A DNA stretch of 64,000 nucleotides, from positions 3,651,321 through 3,715,320 of the forward strand of contig JAQPZY010001517.1 of NCBI GenBank assembly GCA_029931535.1, written 5' to 3'. A program made the position numbers and the translations under genes. The notes beneath the pieces are model-generated. The model saw only the letters and a program-made list of their open reading frames with translations, was not told the origin of the DNA and did no database searches. Positions 24,443-35,107 of this stretch are shown here, one piece after another (the stretch's first letter is position 1; each line of letters opens with the position of its first letter). This DNA is from Margaritifera margaritifera (lineage: Eukaryota; Mollusca; Bivalvia; Unionida; Margaritiferidae).

Positions 24443-24889
24443 TCACAATTTCAACTGTAGCATACAGTTTGAAAATTCACCATGTCCAAAACAATTCCCA
24501 TATCCTTTGCAGTACTGCCTATTATTGTTGATACGATGGGGTTCCAGGCCGAGGTGGTCCGCAGTAACACACAAACTGTTGTGGCATAAATGCGATGCAT
24601 CTAACTCTTTTGGAATGTTGAGACTTCTCATCTTTATCATTAATGCCAGTCTGTGGACATGTTTCTTTTTCCAAACATTAGTCTCAGGGTCCCTATATGA
24701 CAATAGCCCATATAACCTATTTGATGTTACATTTCCTGTCCAGAGTATGCAAGTACTGTTAGGTGCAGGCACAGAATTGAACAAGATTTTCTCAGACAAA
24801 ATTTCAAAAATATCCGACATTGCAACTTGTATAAGGTGTAGGAATACATACATGCTGATAATAATGAGTATCAACCCAACAAGGTGCAT
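24443..24889 (-). CDS. I-PpoI-like His-Cys box (His-Me finger) endonuclease (copy 1)
   Basis: 148 codons, or 125 if started at the internal Met (24820). The residues of the I-PpoI fold are present with the same spacing. Numbering here against I-PpoI: catalytic His100/His98 and Asn121/Asn119; first zinc site Cys47/Cys41, Cys102/Cys100, Cys107/Cys105, His112/His110; second site Cys127/Cys125, Cys133/Cys132, His136/His134, Cys142/Cys138. Visible motifs are CILWTG, SHLCHNSLC, DHLGLEPHRINNN and CFGHGEFSNC. In the family such proteins are homing or element-borne nucleases that cut long DNA sites. The first 23 residues are hydrophobic, either an untranslated leader or, less likely, a membrane segment. 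Open in both copies though its neighbours are broken. Function here is inferred from residues only. Confidence 0.85.
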   Translation of the reverse strand: MHLVGLILIIISMYVFLHLIQVAMSDIFEILSEKILFNSVPAPNSTCILWTGNVTSNRLYGLLSYRDPETNVWKKKHVHRLALMIKMRSLNIPKELDASHLCHNSLCVTADHLGLEPHRINNNRQYCKGYGNCFGHGEFSNCMLQLKL

Positions 24890-25071
24890 TTAAAAAAAAA
24901 AAAAAAAAATTAAAATTAATTCAAATTTTTAAACATATTTAAATTTTTTAATTTTTAATTTCATAGTTCTATTTTTAAAGGTAATATACACAAAATGTCC
25001 AAATTTCATGCATCTACCTTCAATAATAAACTCAGGATAACAATTTAAACTTTTATAACCTATCTACATAC

Positions 25072-25525
25072 AGGAATCAGATCACAATTAATTTTCCTAT
25101 ATAGTCTCTACATTTGTTTGTCAGTACTGAACTTTCCACTGTGTCCAAATCCTAATAAATCATATGTTGCTGTAAAGTATCTTCAAAGATGAACTTACGC
25201 TGAAGTTCTTGTCAAAGGTTAACCGGCATTCTTGTGAATGGCTGGACTGTAAACAAAGCAACGTGCAATGAGTCACAGATTTCACTTCCGGATCAGCACC
25301 AATGCCTCATTACTCACTGTGCACTGTCGCCAAAATACACACATACAACCACACTATAATGCTCATATTCTAAACAATAACCAATTTCCTTTAAATCAAT
25401 ACTAAGAATGACTAAATCTAATGCATACATCACCACCAAAATGAGAGAGGAAAAAAGGATCTAAAAATAGACTCGGACTACATTCGTGGGTACTGAACCG
25501 GAAGTATTAATTGTGTCCTGATTCC
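25072..25525. mobile_element. 454-bp repeat with inverted ends, right member (copy 1)
   Basis: Same orientation and length as 21391-21844. CATG stands just before the left member (ATCTGCATG) and overlaps the end of the right one (GATTCCATG), which may be chance, since CATGTAC belongs to the surrounding ~195-bp unit. Confidence 0.85.
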
Positions 25526-26218
25526 ATGTACTCTAGTCTGGTTTACAAACCATAACTTCTAACACTACATGCATGACCTGTAAAATTTACGGAACCTGTA
25601 GCCAGCCTCATTTTTTTGGTTTGTTTGTTTGATTTTGTTCAGAACAATCTTTACTTTTAAACGGTCGTTGCTACAAAGGATTAAATAATGGTCAGTGGTG
25701 TTTGTCTCAGTTCTCGTGATACTCTAGTCTGGTTTACAATCCGTAACATATAACACTACATGCATGACCTGTAAAGTTTACGAAAGCGGTAGCCAGCCTA
25801 CAGTCTTTACTTTTTAAGTGGTCGCGGTTACAAAGGATTAAATAAAATTCAGTTGTGTTCATCTGTTTTTCCGATGTGGTCGTTCATAGCAGTGTCGAAA
25901 TGCATATTGTGCCAAGAAATCGTGGTCGCTGGTCGCGTTCTGCAGGTAGTCGCTCACGACAGTGCGTTTATATAATAAAATCGATCCGTGCATTACGATT
26001 GTGGTCGTAAATGACATGGTCGCTCAAGACAGGTTACCATTTGACCCTATAAACAGGTTTGACCCCCAAGTGCCCATTCCATGTTAATTTCCCGTATGAC
26101 CCCCAACAGCCCATTTTGACCCCCATTTCCCATATATTACTATTCTTGGATGAGAGAAAAACTGTATGTTGTTTTCGTACAAGTCCATTGGTCCAAGTAC
26201 AAAATTATACAATGCAGA

Positions 26219-26282
<64 letters not shown>

Positions 26283-26334
26283 CCATTGCTTCACCATCAT
26301 TTCTATACATGAACCGGCACATATACATGTTCAT

Positions 26335-26409
<75 letters not shown>
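26219..26409. repeat. Two long (TA)n tracts
   Basis: Tracts at 26219-26279 and 26337-26409, separated by about 57 bp. In copy 2 both are interrupted (59500-59703). Confidence 0.95.
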
Positions 26410-26412
<3 letters not shown>

Positions 26413-27147
26413 GGATGGGGGTGTAAACACTTGAACATTCTCCGAGTCAACATTATGGTAGTAAAGTGATATAATCACATACATACTACAGACTATAGTT
26501 AGCTAATCAAAGAGTAGCAGCACTGATTGATATCATTAGTAGTGTAATAACCTATTTTTTTACATTAGCTGGAAAGGTTATATCTTTGTTGGCTGATAAT
26601 GCCATTTTGTAAATTGTTGCAATAATTAGCTTGTTCTTTGCAATTTTCTGAATCGTTAATTTTTATTAACAGTCAGAATAAAACGAAAAAGGGCTTTGTA
26701 TTTTTTTATATTTTTTTTTTGTGTTGCTTGCGTCTTTGGTTTTGTTTTTTGTTGTTTCTGTTCTTCTTTTATTTAATTTTCTTTTTCTTTTTTGGTTATT
26801 TTTTGTCTGATTTCTTTTTTCTTTGTTTGTTGTACCATTCATTCATTCATTAATTCATTCTTTATTTCCTCCATAAGGAGATTTACAGATACATACATGA
26901 CAAAAAGACAATTGAACAGGGAAATCACATTTAAATAACGAACAAATATGCAAAGGTTAGCTTTAATGATTGTACTGTAAAAGGGAATAAGCAATCCTAT
27001 CAAAGCGACACTTAGAGAATTGTGAAGTAAATATGAATGATATCTGAAAATGCATAAATGAGCCCAAACATTCCTTTATAAAAATGTATATGAACAAGGG
27101 TTGTATATATGCGCCTGTTTACGTCCATATGTAATATGGATGTTTCC
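26410..27147. other. T-rich non-coding stretch
   Basis: Long T-rich runs (26690-26850) and a short (CATT)n tract that is expanded in copy 2 (60127-60160). No gene seen. Confidence 0.6.
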
Positions 27148-28003
27148 CTGGAATCACACATCTGAAGCATTAATTTTACCATTTAAGTAAGGACCCATAA
27201 GTCCAAGTGCTTAGTGTTGGGTTCACTCATTATGAGCACGTGACCTATACTAAAAATGTCATCTGTCAGGAAATTAGGAGATGAGTATTACAATTTGGAT
27301 AAGGAAGAATATATTCTCGATAGCAGAACAATAAACTGGAATTAACTAATGAGAAAGCGGTGAAGCTTAGTTTCATCCAGGGGAGTGACAGAGGTAAGCC
27401 TGAGTAGTTTCAGCAGCTGCAACGCATCAGTACTTTGGCGAAGCTCCATGTGGAAAGCTAGACCATAGATCGTATATTTACCAGTAAAAATCATTGCCGA
27501 CCGGCCTCGTTCAAAGGCAAGATATCGCAACATGTTGAAGTATATCAGTATACTGGTGGCCGCATTTTTGACAGATAGAGACACAGTAACTTGGTTTTAA
27601 GACCCTGGGATCACAGGTCTAAAGCATTAATTTTATCAGGTAAGTGGGACCCATAACTCAAAGTGCCTAGTGTTGGGTTCACTCATTTTGAGCACGTGAC
27701 CTATACTAAAAAATGTCATCTGTCAGGAAATTAGGAGATTAGTATTAAAATTTTTATAAGGAAGAATATATTCTCGATAGCAAAACAATAAACTAGAATT
27801 AACTAATGAGAAAGCGGTGAAGCTTAGTTTCATCCAGGGGAGTGACAGAGGTAAGCCCGAGTAGTTTCAGCAGCTGCAACGCATCATTACTTTGGCGAAG
27901 CTCCATGTGGAAGGCTAGGCCAAACTGATCGTATATGTACGAGTGAAAATCATTGGCGACCTGCCTCGTTCAAAGGCAAAATATCGCAACATGTTGAAGT
28001 AGG
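27148..28003. repeat. 457-bp tandem duplication (copy 1)
   Basis: 27148-27542 and 27604-28003 are alike with a 457-bp offset (GAGAAAGCGGTGAAGCTTAG at 27351 and 27808). The minus strand of the first unit is open for 80 codons (27342-27584); the second has diverged. No family is recognised. It lies just 3' of the minus-strand LINE. Confidence 0.85.
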
Positions 28004-28200
28004 TTTTAAGACCCACAGAGAACCTATGAACTTAAGTAGTTTAAGCTCGTGATTGTTTGTTGCAGCGAAATAAAGAATACAGGGATTAATTTCTGTATGA
28101 AGAAGTCGAAATCGGAGAAATCACAATCACTACTTATTCTTTTTCACCAAGCAACCTCTTCATGTTCGTTAGTAGCTTTGTTAACTATTCTCCTCCACTT

Positions 28201-29950
28201 TTATTTGTTTGCAAGGCATATCTGCTTCATGAAATTTATGAGGAAGTCAAATAAAGCATACTTTTGAAGTGTACACCAAATATCGGGAGTATAGCCAGTT
28301 TGTACTGAATATGTGTCATCAAAAAACCTAAAAAGACACATGAGAAATATATGTTTGGAGACAGCACGATTTGAGAGGGTACGAAGTTTTCCGAGAAAGA
28401 GGAGTTTGCATTGATCAATCTCGGTTGTTATTCTTTTCAGCCCTAGCGTAGACTCGCACAAGTTTGTTCTTGGAGTCCCTGTATTTTCTTCGCAATAAAA
28501 TGCTAAAGTTTGCTTAGTCCATAAAGGTCTAGCTTTTAAAAGTGATTCCAAATTTCGCAACCATACAGCAGTGTTGGGTTCACAATTTTCTGATATAGAC
28601 TGGCAGATGCTAATGGGTTTATATTTGGAGATTAGCAAGACTAACAAATGTTTGCCGTGCTTTTCTACAGGCGTTGCGGGTGCGATTAATAGAACGACAT
28701 AATTTACTTTGTAATATACCCACGTGAGTAGCCTAATCGGTTTCTTGCATGATTGTATCACCAAATTGTAGGGTCAACCTGTGGTTTGAACCTCTCCTCT
28801 TTCCAAATACAATAATACATGACTTTTCAGTATTTATTTCGTGAGTATTCGGCAATTATTGCGAAAATCTTAGATTATCAGAAAAGTTTGCAAGACACGT
28901 AAGGTCATCTGCAAGTGTAGCATAGGAGCATTGTAAGCTACCTATTTTACAACCTAGGTTGCTACTGCCCGCATTATGTAGCAACTCATCTACTAAAACC
29001 AAATAAAAGAAAGGAGGAAAGGCATCCACCCTGTCGAACTCCGTATCTGATTTCAAAGCGTTTGCACTGATATTTGCTTGCTACAGCAGCACTTCGTACA
29101 TTCGTGTACATATCCACAATTATCTTCCAGATTCAACGTTTGATTCCAATGTTGAAGAGTTTTAAGAAAATTGCATCACGCCAAACAGTAGCAAACGCCT
29201 TTTTGGGACCATTGTCGGAGTTGTAGTGGATAACCTCTTGAAAGTTAAAAAGCAGCTGCGAGGCAGCTTAACTTTTTTTATTTTTTTAAAAAGACCTTAA
29301 TGTTTTGAATTGTGGAACTGAATTTCATTTATTTCCAGAAATCTTTGTTATTTTTGATTGTAGAATTCTTACAAATAGCTTGTACATTACTGGTAATATG
29401 GATATTGGTCGGTAACTCTCAGGATCAGCTTTATCTTTCCCGTCACCTTTATAAATCAGCACGATGAGGCCTTTTCACCATGCGTCAGTAAACATTCATA
29501 TTTCAGTATGGAATTAAATAATTTTAATATACCCGTTATGAGTGATGGGCTACCGTATATGATGTGTTCACTTTGCAGCAAATCATAACTAGGCGTTTTT
29601 CTTTTACCTTTTTTAAGTCTTGATTAGCATTCGATAGGTCCTGTTGAGTGATTTCATTATCTACAAGTTCTTGTTTGCATAAATATTTCCTCGAATATTG
29701 TTTGAGGCTAGAAAATTGATTGCTTTAGAGTGTTATGGAAATTGTTGTAAAAAGAAGCATGATCTTTCGGAGTGTACATGTGGGTGAAGTAATCTGCAAA
29801 TGAATCGGCTACTGAGGACGGGTCTATAATTCATTTAAATTATAAATCGGAAGAAATGTAATCATCCAAGATGTTATTCCTAGTATTGCTACAATTGACA
29901 ATGACTTTGATATTTTAGCTGATCTAGCATTTACAACAATTTTATATATT
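28201..29950 (-). pseudogene. Non-LTR retrotransposon (LINE) reverse transcriptase, decayed (copy 1)
   Basis: Minus-strand pieces in several frames follow a LINE reverse transcriptase. From 5' to 3': ADYFTHMYTPKDHASFYNNF (about 29780), GLIVLIYKGDGKDKADPESYRPISIL as separate blocks (about 29400-29470), AFATVWRDAIFLKL (about 29150-29200), FFYLVLVDELLHNAG and YATLADDLTCLA (28856-29056, the catalytic D-D motif in a variant context), then the C-terminal tail 28764-28201 with LLFLGKLRTLSNRAVSKHIF and TPDIWCTLQKYALF. Stops and frame shifts separate the pieces. The endonuclease domain is not recognised. The tail type is one I associate with lophotrochozoan LINEs. Confidence 0.75.
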
Positions 29951-30554
29951 TTCTTGATTTGTCTTGAATCTATTTAATCAAACTCGTAGTTAGTTAAATG
30001 TTTACTAGTTATTTCTATGCATGTGCCAGTTATTATACTAATTTTTAATTTCTGTTGGTATTCTTCTTCTTCTTCATGTATGTGTCTGACCTTTACAATG
30101 AAGATTATGCACTCAATTATTAGAAAATATTGCACCATATTTACATAATTCTAATCTTTCAACATAAGGTTTTAGAGCTTCAACTACTGTAAAAGAGACT
30201 TTAGTTGATGAATATAAAAAATATATTAAACATGGATTATCCATAGATGAAGTTCAATATAAACTAATTTAATCTCAAATATACATCAAAGATAGAACAT
30301 TGTATCATTTGATACAAACAATAAAAAATGATGCAAATTTCTGAAAATGGTAAACCAACTAGTACGAGGGTATAAACGTCGAGCCTATACATTCATTATA
30401 GCAGGGTAAGACATGCGCAAAAGCCCCCTTCCTCCCCCACCCACTAACGATCTGAGGGTGGGGTGAATAATCCTTTAACTGATTTGTCATGGATTTCTGC
30501 AGAAGCAGTTTAGATTTTGGATAATAGATTATGTTGGTCTTTGAAAAAATGTCA

Positions 30555-31120
30555 GGGTTGGTGGTCTGGTAGTTTTCTTACAATTCTGAGAGTTGCTGGT
30601 GGCCTAGTGTTTTGTGAATATTGTGAGTGTTGGTGGCTTATTATTTTTCTTAAACTTTTTAGTCTTGGTGGCCTGGTGTTTTCCTTAAAATTTTAAGGGT
30701 TGGTGGTCTAGTGTTTTCATTATAATTGTAAGCATTGGTGGACTAATCTTTTGCTTTACTTGTTTTAAGGTTGGTGGCCTAGTATACGTGTAGTTGCCCA
30801 GTGTTATTGTGAAAAAGTTTACGGGTCGTGGCCTAGTTTTTTTCTTTAAATTTGAGTTCTAGTGGCCTAGCGTTTTTCTTAAAATTGAGCGTGCTAGTGG
30901 CTTAGTATTTCTCTTGAAATATTGCCTGTTGGCGGCTAAATGTTTTCTTTCGAATTTTTAGGCTTGGTGTTTTAATGTTTTCACAAAAATTGTTGGGGGT
31001 GGAATATTATTTTGTTTTTTACTTTTTGAGGGTAGGTAGCCTAATGTTTCTCTTAAAATTTTAAGTCTTGGTGATCTAGTGCTTTTGTGACATTATTTAG
31101 GGAGTAGCAGGGTGGGTGAC
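30555..31120. repeat. Degenerate 35-bp minisatellite, about 16 units
   Basis: The phrase (G/C)TTGGTGGCCTAGTGTTTT or variants recurs at about 30557, 30592, 30629, 30664, 30699, 30734, 30770, 30824, 30859, 30893, 30928, 30963 and on to 31100, mostly 34-36 bp apart. One unit is shortened near 30790. Not covered by copy 2. Confidence 0.9.
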
Positions 31121-31689
31121 CTTGGGTTTTGTACGAAAAATAGTTTCTAATCGTGTGATGAGTAGTGCATTGGTGTTTGCATTTTTTTTTTAAAAGGATA
31201 GACTGGTGGTGTTCACTGATTGTTTTTATAGATTGGAGAATACGAGGATGAATAGCTTAGGGTTTGACAAATAAATTTGAAAGGGATAGGATGGTGGGTA
31301 GCGCAGGATGCACAATATCTGGACAACTAACACATATGAAATAGAGTGAACACAAAATTCATCAACCATTACAGTTCATCTCGACACAGTCCAAGGGCCC
31401 AAAATATTCCGCTCTCTGGACCATAATCAAAACGCGGGTATGTCCATCACGAATTTGAACGTTAAGATAAGTATTTGATAGTCCAGACACAAACATCTAA
31501 AAAAAAAAACATTGGACAGCAAGAAAAACTGTGAACGTCTAAAACACAGAAAACAGATTTTAAGACTATACATTGTAATTACATGCACATACATAACTTC
31601 TTCTTCGTTTGCTTCTTCTTCTTGTCGAAAGGTCAAGTTGATGTGACACTAGGACCATCCACTGAAGCAGTATTATCAGTTTTACGAAA

Positions 31690-31763
<74 letters not shown>

Positions 31764-32589
31764 TCAACTTGTACGAAATAAAAAGGCCGAAAGTAACTCG
31801 TGTCTAAGGGAATTTCTTCCGCACACCATTTAAAGGTATATGACATTGCGAAGACTTTATATAATATATAGGTTGGATCTATAATTAATTTGTGAAATAA
31901 TTCGGCATAGTCAGTACGATACTCATTGTCTGTGTCATGTTTCCCAAGGTCACTCATTTGTCAATTTTAAATAACTAAATCAAACGCACCATATATATTT
32001 ATACCATTGATGAAATTCAATTATTAACTTGTGCTCCGGCCGAGCTATGGTGTATTATATTTTGTAAAATGTTATTGTTTGTTGGAAAAGACAATCCAGT
32101 TTGTTAGATTTTAAAAAGCATGTTTTATAAAACGAACAAGCATAGAATCTGAGAGAAGATCTTTAATTTGATAAATCACATGTATAATAATATCACATAT
32201 TTCCTGGAACTGAAACCTAAAGTCAGCAAAACAATAAACTCTAATATTGGTGGCAAACAAGATGGCGGATGTTGACCCACTGTATTTAGCATACTTTTAG
32301 ATGATCATCAATCTTCTATTGTCCACATGTTCACAATGGTTACAAAATGACCTCTCAGAGTAGATATCAAACTGAAATGTGAATCAAACGAAATATCTTG
32401 TTATTGTAGTTTTGTAAATAGTGAGTAACTAAAGTATCTATTTCAGTTCGATACTAACAATATCGATCTGGTTGAATAATACATATATCATGGTGTAATA
32501 TTCGCTAACACTGGTTTATTCAAGGTAGCGCTGAATTAATGTTACCACAGAGAAAAATCTGTACATGCCTAGTTCAAAATGAAACTAAA
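31121..32589. other. AT-rich stretch with a (TA)n tract, no gene recognised
   Basis: (TA)n at 31692-31756. On the minus strand a 66-codon block from MSDLGKHDTDNEYR (31957 downward) runs into the TA tract. It is unrecognised and I cannot support it as a gene. Confidence 0.5.
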
Positions 32590-32850
32590 CCGACGAATGT
32601 TATTTTACACGAGTTTAAAGCTATAGTCAAACCCATGCTCCCGTACGGGTCTATACGTTGAGGAATACAACCTTCAAAATAAATAAAAAAAATCCAAATC
32701 TGTTTAAGAATTGGCTCAAGATTTATACAAATCCGCCATCATTAAAGTCGCGAAATCTATATTAGATCTACCGAAGCGGACATGTAATATTGGAGCTATA
32801 GCTGAACTTGGTCTTCTTCCTAGTATATTGACATCGCTATTATTATGCTT
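32590..32850 (+). pseudogene. Second LINE fragment, reverse transcriptase C-terminal region
   Basis: Plus strand: FKAIVKPMLPYG (about 32620) followed after a frame break by KVAKSILDLPKRTCNIGAIAELGLLPS (written here as one family block in two halves: KVAKSILDLPKRT and NIGAIAELGLLPS), within 32711-32944. The LVKPxLLYG and ELGxLPL signatures are usual near the C-terminus of LINE reverse transcriptases. Short and broken. Confidence 0.6.
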
Positions 32851-32944
32851 AAATTTTAGACAAGAGTATCTCCTAGTATTTTTCCACAAGTACTCCGCAC
32901 AGCATATCTTGGACATTGGTGGATTGAGTGTTTATTACCTTTAA

Positions 32945-34429
32945 CAATATGACACATTTTTTAAATATCAGTAGTCTTAAAGAACCCTTGTTTCAGAAAG
33001 CTTGATAATGTTTTCCTAACCTATATAGCTCCTTCAAACACTGAGCAGTCTAATAAACTAAGGATATATCGTATCTTCAGGAACCAATCAGCTTCACATA
33101 CTACTTGCTTGTAGTGAAATAATGAAATCATCAATAATTACTACGTAGTCTTCATCTTACTTTCCATACTCTAGAGAATAAAATAAGCCGAGATAACAAC
33201 ACTGAACCAAGTCAGCGTTTTTTTCCATTTCTCCCCACACTTGATAGATTACGAGAATACTTCCTGTTGTCATGCTCTATAAATAACAATCTAAGAAAAT
33301 GCATTTTGATATGCTTCTGTCAAAAGGTTTATTTTAATAAAAGTCTTACATTTCTAATGGACCCTGATACAAGTATTGCAAATAGTGGCTACATTTCTAT
33401 ATAGATTTTTTAAAAATCGCAAAACTAGACTGTCCTCTTTAGTTAGGTAATTGTACTCTATATACTTGCCACAAAAGGTCACTATCATTTCATGTGCTAG
33501 TTTGTTCTTCTTTCGTACACTGTCTGTTATACATATTAAGTACAACAAATGAATTGAACTGAATTCTCTTAAAATGAGATTATATCGACTGATGAGAGGT
33601 TGATTCGGTTTATTGGCGGCCTGGGGTGGGGGTTGGGTTGGGGACATTTCTAGTTTCAATCATATTTTGTATTTGTTTGATACAATATTTAAGTATTTAA
33701 ATAGAAATACATATCTATGTAAGAAAATAAATACAAAATACACACTGTAAAAGACTTTCTTAAAAAGAAGCTTATCAGCAGAAATGGGAACTTATTTCCA
33801 ACAGGTAGGTAGTACGTTTCTTCAACTTACTATAATAGGTGAATTGTATGTATATCATTACCCCAAATATACAGTAGAAAAGATAGTACAACAAATTATT
33901 GCAACCATAATTCCATTTAATAATCAGTAGTTTACACATAATTTGTACATATTAATCTGTTATTAAAGTTCGAGGTTCGTTATCTTGGTATGGCGACCAC
34001 AGCTAACATTACACTGACTTTGACTGACAACATCAATAATATACCAGCATCAACATTATTTACAACTGTCATTCAACAATATTTGACCCTGGGAAACTTC
34101 TATATGGGTTGATTCATGTGATTACCCGGCAACTGCTGCAGCAATAGATGCCCTTATTCTGAATGGGTGTGATTTGTAACTTCTAGATTCAATCTTAAGA
34201 TAAGTTTGAGTTGTATGTAGCAAGAGAACTAGTAGCAGGTCAAATGATCGTCATCATAACGACTGAAAAATGTCATGTGACTATTCCAAAAGCCAACAAA
34301 GAACCATTACGAGTTGATTCTGCCTTAAGATATCCTAATTATTTGGTGTGTGAGGGCAAACGCAATACAACACGTTTGCAACTTGTTATCTGTACCACAG
34401 ACATTTACATCTAGATTTGTTCATAACTG
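32945..34429. other. AT-rich stretch, no gene recognised
   Basis: Only short open frames (33354-33659 minus, 34211-34414 plus) without motifs. The part after about 33960 may belong to the pol-like remnant that follows. Confidence 0.5.
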
Positions 34430-35107
34430 CTTAGAGGCATGTGAACAAACACGCAGAAGATTAGCAGAACGACTTACCCCATACATGGACTAAGTGACCT
34501 AAACGGGGCTGGCAAATTGGAATTTATCTTTGTCGTGAACCAATCAGTTAATGTCTTCAGCGGTTTCGCATGACATTGTTTCTGATCAGCGACCAATTTT
34601 CCGTTATCACCCCCTAAACCAGCCGATTGTGATGGCTTCCTACGTGGCACCCACGCGTATGTCAGAACATACTCAGAGTTACTATCGAAGAAAAGTGAAA
34701 ACAAACATTCTTCAATCACAGATCAAAATGACGCTTTAAAATTGTGCCACAGGTATTCTTATGAAAGGCATGTGAATACTGTATATAATTTGCACCCAAC
34801 CGGCCTCCATCATCCAGCCACTTTAATTGATTCACGTGAATGCCACTCAAATACGAATGTTTACACTTTACGATCTTCACCTGGAAGTTACGTGTATCTT
34901 CTTGATGAGACAACCAGAACAGGTCATAAACTTAAGAACAGATACGCTGGACCATTTGTCGTGGATAAAATACCAAGTATTCATATGACCATATTGCGTA
35001 ATTCTGACACTGGTTTCGTCATAAAACAACCTGAGCGTATGGACAGATTAAATATGGTTTATCTGCGTGAGCCTACTGCCTCGCCTTTTTTTGTTTCCAA
35101 GCAATGA
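34430..35107 (+). pseudogene. Ty3/gypsy-like pol 3' end (integrase C-terminus), broken
   Basis: RFVHNCLEACEQTRRRLAER (about 34415-34475) resembles the segment of gypsy integrases just before the C-terminal domain. The frame at 34742-35107 holds SPGSYVYLLDETTRTGHKL then NRYAGPFVVDKI, a GPF/Y-type module, and ends at TGA 54 bases before the duplication junction. Between the two parts are stops, so it is broken. No LTR could be recognised because the sequence after it is the start of copy 2. Family call from motifs only. Confidence 0.5.

Larger units (their letters stand above)
20285..26038 (-). mobile_element. pogo/Tigger-type DNA transposon remnant with nested insertions (copy 1)
   Basis: The left end reads TA then CAGTAAAACCTGTCTTGAG, the TA-flanked CAG-type terminus typical of pogo-like elements. 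At 26019-26038 the minus strand reads GGTAACCTGTCTTGAGCGACC, matching the left end at 19 of 20 bases over AACCTGTCTTGAG(A/C)GACC. Behind the left end lies a palindromic subterminal block (GAGACCGC facing GCGGTCTC). The transposase start is at 20729 on minus, so the long right arm would be the 5' side, now interrupted by the 454-bp repeats, the Mutator-like remnant and the endonuclease gene. ~195-bp repeated units (GACCTGTAAAATTTACGG, TAGCCAGCCT) flank the insertion on both sides, at 21095, 25526 and 25720. Treating all of it as one element is inference. Confidence 0.6.

Noticed and set aside
24147..24893. 248-codon plus-strand frame with INQS repeats
   Set aside because: Made by the (ATCA)n tract and then the antisense of the endonuclease gene.
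21391..25525. LTR retrotransposon with 454-bp LTRs
   Set aside because: Repeats lack TG..CA ends, have their own inverted ends, and no gag, protease or reverse transcriptase lies between them.
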